From: Microbacterium sp. VKM Ac-2923
GTDB lineage: Bacteria > Actinomycetota > Actinomycetes > Actinomycetales > Microbacteriaceae
Direction: 5' to 3'
NCBI RefSeq assembly: GCF_022815605.1
Contig: NZ_JALGRP010000006.1
Coordinates: 62,001-126,000, forward strand
DNA: 64,000 nucleotides
This document shows positions 47,021 through 54,502 of the stretch, one piece after another. A program made the position numbers and the translations under genes. A model generated the notes under the pieces. That model did not search any database, was not told the DNA's origin, and saw nothing but the letters and a program-made list of their open reading frames with translations. The first letter of the stretch is position 1; each line of letters starts with the position of its first letter.

Positions 47021-47956
47021 TCAGACGTGCCGCACCCGCTGCTGCAGTCGCGTGCGGATGTCGAACAGCTCGGTTCCGCCGACCTCGCGCGCCCCCGGGA
47101 TGCCGCGACGCAGCAGCGTGGTCAGCGCGCTGCGGGTGACCAGCGCGACGGGGGTACCGCGCACCTTGCCGAGCTCGGTGACGGCGTCGAGCACGTCGTC
47201 GTCGGGCAGCACGACCATCGCCCCGCTGAAGCGCACACCCGCGGCACGGGCGATCACGCGAGCGCGCGACACCAGCTCGGTCACGGGCGAGCCGATGACG
47301 TTCGGTCCCGTGATCTCACCTCGACGCACCCCGACCGGGCCGCCGAAGTCCTCGCTGAGCAGGGCGTAGAGCCCACTGGGGCCGAGCACGAGGTGGTCCA
47401 GCTTCTGCTCGGGGTCGCGTCCGTCGCGGTCGGCGAACACGTCGTGCCACACCGTGTAGCCCATGCCGAGCTCGGACACGAGTCGCGCGGTCTCCTCCTC
47501 GGCGAGCGCGTCGGCGAGGATGTGCCGGATCTCCGGCGGCGCCGAGCGCACCAGCGCGGGATCGTACGGGTCGGCGATGTCGACGCCGCGCCCGACCCAC
47601 TCGCGGATCAGCCCGAGGTAGCGCTCGCGACGCCACCCGCCGGGCTGACCGTACGCCCGCGCGCGCGGACGGGTGTCGGCGGGACGAGAGGGGGCGGATG
47701 CCGGTGACGCGCCGCCCCATTCACCGGTGGTCGTTCCGCGACCCCGGTCGTAGGCGCTGCGGGCATCGGGCGTCCCGACGAGCTCCCACGCGCGCTGCAC
47801 CTGCACGAACAGGGCGGCGTCGCCGCCGGTGTCGGGGTGCGTCTCGCGCAGGCGCACGCGGTAGGCGCGGCGCAGACCCTCGTCGTCGACGTCGGCCGCG
47901 ACGCGGAGCACCTCGTATGCCGAAGACGACATGGGGCTGTCGAACACGTGCGTCAT
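47021..47956 (-). CDS. J-domain protein with NERD-like C-terminal region
   Basis: A 311-residue protein. Residues about 10-72 form a J-domain (AYEVLRVAADVDDEGLRRAY, HPD at 40-42, AYDRGRG), the part that stimulates DnaK. After a Pro/Arg linker, residues about 150-300 resemble a NERD (nuclease-related) fold: LDHLVLGPSGLYALL followed by FGGPVGV. The expected Glu-x-Lys nuclease motif is absent; the position reads SEDFGG. So it is probably a non-catalytic NERD relative. Start ATG 47956 or ATG 47932 (MSSSAYEVL). Confidence 0.7.
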   Translation of the reverse strand: MTHVFDSPMSSSAYEVLRVAADVDDEGLRRAYRVRLRETHPDTGGDAALFVQVQRAWELVGTPDARSAYDRGRGTTTGEWGGASPASAPSRPADTRPRARAYGQPGGWRRERYLGLIREWVGRGVDIADPYDPALVRSAPPEIRHILADALAEEETARLVSELGMGYTVWHDVFADRDGRDPEQKLDHLVLGPSGLYALLSEDFGGPVGVRRGEITGPNVIGSPVTELVSRARVIARAAGVRFSGAMVVLPDDDVLDAVTELGKVRGTPVALVTRSALTTLLRRGIPGAREVGGTELFDIRTRLQQRVRHV

Positions 47957-48040
47957 CCGTTCTGCCGCCCGGGCGCGCGGCGCCTCTCAGGCTAACCCGC
48001 CGCGGCTGTGCGCGGCCCGACCATGCGGGCGCGCGTGCTC

Positions 48041-48622
48041 TCACGCCGCTCCCGCGGCATCCCCTCGACGACTCCGCCGACGTCTCCCGCGCCCCCTCCG
48101 CCCTTCCCTCCGCCGGGCGTACGCTGCCGAATCCCGGCTCGACAGGGCGAGCAGCACGAGGATGTCCAGGCTCAGCGTGATCAGGGTCGTCCGCACGGTG
48201 ATCACCTGCCCGTACTCCCACCACCCCACGAAACTGGCGCTGATCGACGCCACCGAGATCACCATCACCAGCACCCGCGCGAGATTGCCCCCGAAGAAGA
48301 TCCGGATGCCGAACACCACCTGCACCGCGCAGATGACGGCGACCACGCCGAGAAAGGCCGCCGTACCCACGCCCAGGTCGGACACGCTCAGATCGAGCGG
48401 CTCGTCCGCGTTCCCGCTCGCCGCGCCCGCGATCTCGCGCAGCCACGGCGGGAGGGAGAACGCCACACCTGCCGCCCACAACGCCCCCGCCGCCGCGCGC
48501 AGCAGCACGAGCACGCTTCCGGTGACGATGGAGACCGGCCGACGCATCGCCGGATCCGCCGCCGTCGGGTCCAAGGGCGGCTCGAACGCCGCGCGCTTCT
48601 CGGGAAGCCGCTCTCCGCTCAC
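48041..48622 (-). CDS. Hypothetical four-helix membrane protein
   Basis: A 193-residue protein from GTG 48622, overlapping the LssY-C gene stop as GTGA. After a 35-residue cytosolic start there are about four hydrophobic segments (IVTGSVLVLLRAAAGALWAAG, GTAAFLGVVAVICAVQVVFGI, LARVLVMVISVASISASFVGW, ITLSLDILVLLAL) and a strongly basic tail of Arg repeats. No family recognised. Coupling to LssY-C suggests a joint membrane role. Confidence 0.72.
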   Translation of the reverse strand: MSGERLPEKRAAFEPPLDPTAADPAMRRPVSIVTGSVLVLLRAAAGALWAAGVAFSLPPWLREIAGAASGNADEPLDLSVSDLGVGTAAFLGVVAVICAVQVVFGIRIFFGGNLARVLVMVISVASISASFVGWWEYGQVITVRTTLITLSLDILVLLALSSRDSAAYARRREGRRGRGRRRRSRRGDAAGAA

Positions 48623-49455
48623 GACGCTGACACCCCCGTGCGTGCGGGAAGACGCACCGCGCTCACGTCGATGATCGGCAGGTCGCCGTCCGTGCTGATG
48701 CTGTCGCCCCCGCCGTTTCGCGAGTGGTAGCCCGTGGCGAAGTCGCGGATGACGTCGACCTCGACGCCGGACACCGCCCGGACGCTGGCGACGATGTGGT
48801 CGCGTTCGATGTCGGTGTCGGCGTCGATGCGGTGCGTTACCTGGAGGGTGAACAGCGACAGCCCCACCGCCCGGTCGAACGTGCCCGCGGCGAGCCAATC
48901 GACCCGGCGTCCCCCGGGCAGCAGCCAGCCGTCGGGACACTTCCACAGTCGCACGTGGTGACGCTGGGCGGGAGAACCTGCCACCTCCTGTTGGTAGGCG
49001 AGATCCTGCATCCGTCCGAAGAGGTACAGCGGGCTCACGGGGGCGCGCGGGTAGCTGCGGCGGCGGAGGGTCGACACGATGATGCGCCACGACGAACGAA
49101 GGCTCACCGGATCGGCAGGAATCCACCCCGACGCCGCCATCACGGCCTCGATGTTCTCGCGAGGACCCTGCAGCGCGAGATTGACCGGGTCGCCGAGCAG
49201 GCCGTCGGAGGTGCGGGTGCGTCCCATGAAGTAGTCGGGAACGTAGATCGCCGTGAGGATGCGGTGCAGGCGCGGCAGCGCGAGATAGGCCAGCAGCGCC
49301 CAGAATGCGACCGCCATGAGCACACCGCCCCAGCCGAGCGAGAACGACTGGGTGAAGCTGAGGTAAGCCAGCCAGATCGCGGCGACACCGGCGAAGACGA
49401 AGAAGAACCCGTCGAGGGCTCGACCGATCGACCAGCGGCGCCGCGACGAAGTCAT
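48619..49455 (-). CDS. LssY C-terminal domain membrane protein
   Basis: A 278-residue protein with two N-terminal membrane segments (FFFVFAGVAAIWLAYLSF and LMAVAFWALLAYLALP) and a soluble domain with GDPVNLALQGPRENIEAVM, ASGWIPADPVSL, YPRAPVSPLYLFGR and QRHHVRLWKCPDG. These are the hallmarks of the LssY C-terminal domain, first named in a Legionella secretion-linked locus; function unknown. Two-gene operon with the downstream membrane protein. Confidence 0.82.
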   Translation of the reverse strand: MTSSRRRWSIGRALDGFFFVFAGVAAIWLAYLSFTQSFSLGWGGVLMAVAFWALLAYLALPRLHRILTAIYVPDYFMGRTRTSDGLLGDPVNLALQGPRENIEAVMAASGWIPADPVSLRSSWRIIVSTLRRRSYPRAPVSPLYLFGRMQDLAYQQEVAGSPAQRHHVRLWKCPDGWLLPGGRRVDWLAAGTFDRAVGLSLFTLQVTHRIDADTDIERDHIVASVRAVSGVEVDVIRDFATGYHSRNGGGDSISTDGDLPIIDVSAVRLPARTGVSAS

Positions 49456-49462
49456 GTGCTCG

Positions 49463-50527
49463 TCACCACAACGCGGGGGTGGGCTCGTAGGCGAATGCCT
49501 GGGCGACCCGATCGGCGGGCAGATCCTCCAGGCGCGCCGGCGACCAGGAGGGCGAGCGGTCCTTGTCGACGACCTGAGCGCGGATGCCCTCGACGAGGTC
49601 CGGCTGCGTCGACGCGAACCACAGCACGAGACCGTACTCCTGCGCGAGCGCGGCCCGGAGCGACGGCAGCTCGCGCGCCCGCCGGACCGCTTCGAGCGTC
49701 ACGGCCAGCGCGGTCGGTGCCGAAATCGCCAGGACCTCGGCCGCCTCCTGCGCTTCGGGCTCGGGGCGCGAGCGCAGACGATCCAGGATGCCGGGAACGT
49801 CGACGGCCGAGAATGCGTCGTCGATCCATTCCCGGGCGTCCTCGAAGCGCGAGGGCTCCGGCGTCTCGTCGAACAGCAGCACCAGCTCGGTGGGGCTCGA
49901 CGGGTCGGCACGATTCTCCAGCGCCTCGTACAGCGCCTCGAGGTGCGCGGTCGGAACCATGTGGTCGGCGAAGCCGGCGTACAGCGCGTCGGCGGCATCC
50001 ATCGTCCCGCCCGTCAGGGCGAGGTACTCGCCGAGTCGGCCGGGAGCACGGCCCAGCAGCCACGATCCGCCCACGTCCGGGGTGAAGCCGATGCGCGTCT
50101 CGGGCATGGCCAGACGCGAGCGCTCGGTCACGATGCGGATCGCCGCGTGACCCGCCAGGCCGATGCCCCCGCCCATGCACACGCCGTCGGCGATGGCGAC
50201 GACCGGCTTCTTCGACGTCGCAATGCGGTGGTCGAGGGCGTACTCCTCGCGGAAGAAGGCGTGGATCTCGTCGGTCCGACCGTCGACGACCATCCCGTGC
50301 AGCGCCCGCACGTCGCCGCCCGCGCAGAATCCACGATCGCCCGCCCCGTCGAGCAGGATGACGTCGACGTCGGTATCGCGTTCCCAGCGGTCGAGGGTGA
50401 CGTGCAACGTGCGGATCATGTCGATGTCGAGCGCGTTGATCGCCGACGGACGGTTGAGCGTCAGGTGGCCGAGGCCACCGCGGCCGCCGACCAGGACGCT
50501 GTCGTTCTCGGTTCGCTCTGCGTGCAC
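49463..50527 (-). CDS. 3-hydroxyisobutyryl-CoA hydrolase-like crotonase
   Basis: A 354-residue crotonase, longer than hydratases, starting at GTG 50527. It has GFCAGGDVRALHG and the HIBCH-type active site AMPETRIGFTPDVGGSWLL, where Glu and Asp match the hydrolase, plus VCMGGGIGLAGHAAIRIVTE and the C-terminal extension of the hydrolase. In valine breakdown the enzyme releases 3-hydroxyisobutyrate. It ends 7 bp before the LssY-C gene on the same strand. Confidence 0.88.
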   Translation of the reverse strand: MHAERTENDSVLVGGRGGLGHLTLNRPSAINALDIDMIRTLHVTLDRWERDTDVDVILLDGAGDRGFCAGGDVRALHGMVVDGRTDEIHAFFREEYALDHRIATSKKPVVAIADGVCMGGGIGLAGHAAIRIVTERSRLAMPETRIGFTPDVGGSWLLGRAPGRLGEYLALTGGTMDAADALYAGFADHMVPTAHLEALYEALENRADPSSPTELVLLFDETPEPSRFEDAREWIDDAFSAVDVPGILDRLRSRPEPEAQEAAEVLAISAPTALAVTLEAVRRARELPSLRAALAQEYGLVLWFASTQPDLVEGIRAQVVDKDRSPSWSPARLEDLPADRVAQAFAYEPTPALW

Positions 50528-50636
50528 GGTGCCACGTTACACACGCCCTCCGGCGCGTCTCCGCCTTCGGGCGGATACGTTTTCCGCCCCGGATCGGGGA
50601 AGATGGGCGGAACGTCTGCCGAAGGAAAGGGGCCCC

Positions 50637-51887
50637 ATGCCCGACGGACAGGTGCTTGAACTGGCCGGCCTCACCAAGCGATTCGGGGCGATCTCTGCCG
50701 TCGACGGCCTGACCGCCCGCATAGAACCCGGGCAGGTCACGGGCTTCCTCGGCCCGAACGGCGCGGGCAAGACCACCTCGCTGCGGATGCTGCTCGGGCT
50801 CGTCCGCCCCACCTCCGGCACCGCGACGATCGGCGGAAAGCGCTACGCGGACCTCGCGTCGCCGCTGCAGACAGTGGGCGCCGCCCTCGAGGCATCCAGC
50901 TTCCACCCCGGTCGCTCGGCCGCGAACCACCTCAAGGTGTACGCGCGCGCTGCGTCGCTGCCGACCACCCGCATCGACGAGGTGCTGGGACTGGTGGGCC
51001 TCGCCGACGCCGCGGGACGGCGCGTCGGCGGTTTCTCCCTGGGCATGCGTCAACGCCTGGGACTCGCGACCGCTCTCCTGGGCGACCCGGGCGTCCTCGT
51101 CCTCGACGAGCCGTCCAACGGACTCGACCCCGAGGGCATCCGGTGGATGCGCTCGCTCCTGCGTCACCTCGCCGAAGAGGGCCGCACGGTGCTCATCTCC
51201 TCGCACCTGCTCGCCGAGGTGCAGCAGACCGTCGACGCGCTGCTGGTCATCTCGCGCGGGCGCCTGGTGTTCCAGGGCGGCATCGAAGACCTCGCCGATC
51301 CCGATGAGTACGCCACCGTCGTGGACTCCCCCGACCGCGCCGCGCTCTCGCGCCTGCTGGAGGATCGCGGCATCGACCATCAGCTGCTGCGCAACGGCTT
51401 CACGATCCGCCACCACGAACCGGTCGAGATCGGCGCCCTCGCCGCCGGAGCGGGCATCGCGCTGTCGAACCTGCAGAGCCGCGGCGCGAGCCTGGAGGAC
51501 ATCTTCCTCGAACTCGTCAGCGGCGTGCGCGTGCACGCGAGCGCCGGGGCGGTGCCCGCTCCCGTGTCCGACGCGACGCCCGAGGGGCTCCCCGCGGCGG
51601 CACCGGCCGCGCTTCACGATCCCGTTCCGGATGCCGGGCGGGTTCCGGATGCCGAGGCTCTCGCACCCGCGCCGATCGTCGGGCCCGAGTCGACGGCATC
51701 CAAGGATCTCGGCGACGACGCTCGTCCCTCCGCGGCCCTGGTCGCGGTGATACCCCCGCCCCGGTCGGCACGCCCCGCCGGATCCGCGGCCGAGGACGGC
51801 CTTCGCCCCTCGTACTCCGTCGCCTCGACGGGGGTCATCGACATCGTGCCCTCAGCCGCCCCCGACGAGACGGAGGCACCGCGATGA
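50637..51887 (+). CDS. ABC transporter ATPase with long disordered C-terminal tail
   Basis: A 416-residue protein from ATG 50637 (aaggaaaggggcc upstream). Residues 1-300 are an ABC-2 exporter ATPase: GPNGAGKTTSLRMLLG, FSLGMRQRLGLA (signature with SLGM), VLVLDEPSNGLDP, SSHLLAEV and the terminal SLEDIFLELVSG. The last about 114 residues are Ala/Pro/Asp-rich and look disordered, with PVPDAGRVPDAEAL repeats; such tails are not usual for this ATPase class. Coupled to its permease by an ATGA overlap. Confidence 0.92.
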   Translation: MPDGQVLELAGLTKRFGAISAVDGLTARIEPGQVTGFLGPNGAGKTTSLRMLLGLVRPTSGTATIGGKRYADLASPLQTVGAALEASSFHPGRSAANHLKVYARAASLPTTRIDEVLGLVGLADAAGRRVGGFSLGMRQRLGLATALLGDPGVLVLDEPSNGLDPEGIRWMRSLLRHLAEEGRTVLISSHLLAEVQQTVDALLVISRGRLVFQGGIEDLADPDEYATVVDSPDRAALSRLLEDRGIDHQLLRNGFTIRHHEPVEIGALAAGAGIALSNLQSRGASLEDIFLELVSGVRVHASAGAVPAPVSDATPEGLPAAAPAALHDPVPDAGRVPDAEALAPAPIVGPESTASKDLGDDARPSAALVAVIPPPRSARPAGSAAEDGLRPSYSVASTGVIDIVPSAAPDETEAPR

Positions 51888-52702
51888 GCCTCGTCGCCGC
51901 GACCCGGTCCGAGTACACCAAGCAGTTCACCACCGCCGGGTGGTGGGTGCTCGGCATCGTCCTCATCGCCTACGTCGCCTTCACTTCCGGCGTCCTCGCC
52001 CTGGTGTTCGGCGGGGTGGCCTCCGGCCGGCTGACGGGATCCACCGGTCCGGCGATCTCCACCGACGGCATCCCGGCTCTGGTCTACAGCTCGGCGACGG
52101 CCGTCGGCTACGTCTTCCCCCTCCTCGTGGGCACGCTGATGGTCACCACGGAGTTCCGCCACAAGACGCTGACGCCGACGTTCCTCGCCACCCCGCGCCG
52201 CGGAGTGGTACTCGTGGGCAAGTTCGTCGTCGGCATCGTGGTGGGACTGCTGTACGGCATCCTGGGGTCGGCCGCCTCCCTCGCCGCCGGGGCCGGGGTG
52301 CTGAGCATCTTCGGCATCGACACAGAACTCGGCTCCGCCGACACGTGGGAACTGGTCGGACGGATGCTGCTCGCCTTCGCGCTCTGGGCCCTCGTCGGCA
52401 TCGGCGTCGGCACCGTCGTGCGCAACCAGGTCGCCGCGATCGTGATCGTGCTCGCCGTCACGCTCTTCATCGAGCCGATCGTGCGCACCGCCGGAGGCCT
52501 GGTCGAGGGCTTCGCCGGCGTCGTGAAGTGGTTCCCGAGCGCCGCGAGCGACGCCCTCGTCGGACAGACGATCTTCGGCGCCATGGGCAGCGCCGGGGGT
52601 GACGCCCTGGAGTGGTGGGCGGGCGGGCTCGTCCTGCTCGCGTACGCCGTGGTGCTCGTCGTCATCGGGCTGCTGACGACCTGGCGTCGCGACATCGACT
52701 GA
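51884..52702 (+). CDS. ABC-2 type transporter permease
   Basis: A 272-residue permease with six hydrophobic segments, the first GWWVLGIVLIAYVAFTSGVL, and the cytosolic loop TTEFRHKTLTPTFLATPRR that marks permeases paired with YhcH/NatA-type ATPases. With the upstream ATPase it forms an exporter, possibly for peptides or lipids; substrate unknown. Members of this type often give bacitracin or antibiotic-peptide tolerance. Confidence 0.9.
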   Translation: MSLVAATRSEYTKQFTTAGWWVLGIVLIAYVAFTSGVLALVFGGVASGRLTGSTGPAISTDGIPALVYSSATAVGYVFPLLVGTLMVTTEFRHKTLTPTFLATPRRGVVLVGKFVVGIVVGLLYGILGSAASLAAGAGVLSIFGIDTELGSADTWELVGRMLLAFALWALVGIGVGTVVRNQVAAIVIVLAVTLFIEPIVRTAGGLVEGFAGVVKWFPSAASDALVGQTIFGAMGSAGGDALEWWAGGLVLLAYAVVLVVIGLLTTWRRDID

Positions 52703-52723
52703 GCCACCCGCCCCACCCACCGG

Positions 52724-52790
52724 CGGCTTCGACAGGCTCGGCCCCCTGCACGCCGAGGACCCTGAGCGTGTCGAAGGGTCCGGGCCCCCG
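52724..52790. repeat. Solitary relatives of the gagctcagggtcc repeat
   Basis: Between the permease and the TSUP gene: ggcggcttcgacaggctcgg and ggaccctgagcgtgtcgaag are inverted and diverged copies of the sequences that bracket and fill the 45-bp array at 5090-5305. They can pair to a hairpin. Confidence 0.6.
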
Positions 52791-52857
52791 CACGCCGCGC
52801 GCGACCGCCCCGCCGGCCGTCATTTGGTCGCTCACCGCCCAGCGGTGAGAATCAACC

Positions 52858-53676
52858 GTGCTCGATGGACCGGTGATCGCGGAGTGGCTGCCGGTGTCGG
52901 TGGCATCCCTGGTCCTGCTGCTCCTGGCCGCGGGGGTCGCTGGCTGGGTCGACGCGGTCGTCGGCGGCGGCGGGCTCATCCAACTGCCCGCGCTCGTCAT
53001 CGCCGTGCCGAAAGACGTGGCGACGCCGTTCATCCTCGGCACGAACAAGCTGTCGTCGTTCTTCGGCACGCTGTCGGCCAGCTGGGTCTATCTGCGCCGG
53101 GTCCGCGTGCAGCTCGTGCTGCTGATCCCCCTCGTCGCCGGGGCTTACGCGGGGTCGACCGTCGGCGCGGCCCTCTCGCGCTACGTTCCCCGCGAGGTGC
53201 TCACCCCGATCGTGCTGGTCGCGGTGATCGCCGTCGCGCTCTACACGCTGTTCAAGCCCACAATGGGCCTCGAGCACACCCCGCGCCACGACCGCACGTC
53301 CGCCATCGCCTGGCGTGCGGCGGCGATCGGGCTGCTCGTCGGGTTCTACGACGGCATCCTGGGTCCGGGCACGGGGTCGTTCTTCGTGATCCTCATCGTC
53401 GGCGTGCTCGGCTACGGCTTCCTGCAGGCCAGCGCGAACGCCAAGATCGCCAACCTCACCACGAACCTCGCCGCCCTCGCGGTGTACGGCGTGCACGGCG
53501 AGATCCTGCTGGTGCTGGGACTGGCGATGGCCGTGATGAACATCACCGGCGGCTTCATCGGAGCGCACATGGCCACGCGCCGGGGCAGCGGGTTCGTGCG
53601 GATCGTGTTCCTCGTGACGCTGTCGATCCTGATCGTGAAGCTCGCGTGGGACACCGTGGTGCAGTTCACGAGCTGA
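52858..53676 (+). CDS. TauE/SafE (TSUP) family permease
   Basis: A 272-residue membrane protein from GTG 52858 with about eight hydrophobic segments. Family motifs are GWVDAVVGGGGLIQLPAL in the first repeat half and GFYDGILGPGTGSFFVIL in the second, with LGTNKLSSFFGT and ANAKIANLTTNLAAL following. TSUP proteins move sulfite, sulfonates or related anions. Standalone gene. Confidence 0.92.
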   Translation: MLDGPVIAEWLPVSVASLVLLLLAAGVAGWVDAVVGGGGLIQLPALVIAVPKDVATPFILGTNKLSSFFGTLSASWVYLRRVRVQLVLLIPLVAGAYAGSTVGAALSRYVPREVLTPIVLVAVIAVALYTLFKPTMGLEHTPRHDRTSAIAWRAAAIGLLVGFYDGILGPGTGSFFVILIVGVLGYGFLQASANAKIANLTTNLAALAVYGVHGEILLVLGLAMAVMNITGGFIGAHMATRRGSGFVRIVFLVTLSILIVKLAWDTVVQFTS

Positions 53677-53728
53677 GCGCGGGCCTCCTCACCGCATGCC
53701 GACCCGCGGGGTGGGGCGTCGTCGCAAC

Positions 53729-53794
53729 CTCCGCGATTCGCACCACCTCAGCCGACACCCCGGCATCCGAGCTGACCCCGTGCGAATGACGGAG
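53729..53794. repeat. Imperfect 24-bp inverted repeat
   Basis: Arms 53729-53752 and 53771-53794 share ctccg, attcgcac and tcagc in register, with mismatches between these blocks. It lies between the convergent TSUP and hypothetical genes; position suits a terminator, but there is no T-run. Confidence 0.55.
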
Positions 53795-53845
53795 AAACCG
53801 CCGCCCGAAACACAGGGAGCGTCAACCGTCGCCCGCCTGCGCGCG

Positions 53846-54235
53846 TCAGGCGACGATGTCGGCGACGTTCTCGGGTTCGGATGCCACGTCGAGCCGCAGC
53901 GCCTTGAGCAGCGCAACGCCGTGCTTGGTGGTGAGCACGAGTCGCTCGAACTCGTCGTGCCCGGCGAGGTCGACCACCACGCTGGGCTTGCGCCCACGGA
54001 TGACGACGAAGTCGTTGCCGCCCGCCGACTTCCACGTGCCCATGCCGACGGCGACGGGCAGGTTGATCCCGGGGTTGGGGACGCCGCGCAACCACGTCCA
54101 CGCGTCGTCGGTGAGCTGCACGCGCTCGATGTGCTCACGCGGGACGACGATGTTCGATCTCCGGAAGGACATCGCCCGCTCGGTCGGCGAGAGCACGACC
54201 TCGAGCTGCGTCGAATCGAGCAGCAGGGTCACCAT
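53846..54235 (-). CDS. Small hypothetical protein, PH-like
   Basis: A 129-residue soluble protein from ATG 54235 (agga 9 nt upstream; ATG 54244 is also possible). It has alternating beta segments LLLDSTQLEVVLSP, SNIVVPREHIERVQL, NDFVVIRGRKPSVVVDL, then a helix FERLVLTTKHGVALLKAL. This order resembles bacterial pleckstrin-homology-like domains, a weak impression. No neighbours to define a role. Confidence 0.65.
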   Translation of the reverse strand: MVTLLLDSTQLEVVLSPTERAMSFRRSNIVVPREHIERVQLTDDAWTWLRGVPNPGINLPVAVGMGTWKSAGGNDFVVIRGRKPSVVVDLAGHDEFERLVLTTKHGVALLKALRLDVASEPENVADIVA

Positions 54236-54502
54236 GGCATCCATCCTGCCAGCGCGCGCGGGTGCTCACCGGCGTCGCACCTCACGAGAGCGCAACGATC
54301 GTCTGCGACGGTGGGCGAGGCACCGGCGACCCCCGCGGACGGCGAAGCGCGAGAACAGGGGCCGCCCCGAGAACGCGAGAATCTCCGCGAAGCGCCCCGT
54401 GCTCGTCACATCGACTGGTCTCGCGACGCTCTCGGCTGAGCCGCCACACCCGGACGATCCGACACCGGCCCCGATGTCGGGGGCGGGGGATAGCCTGGAG
54501 CG

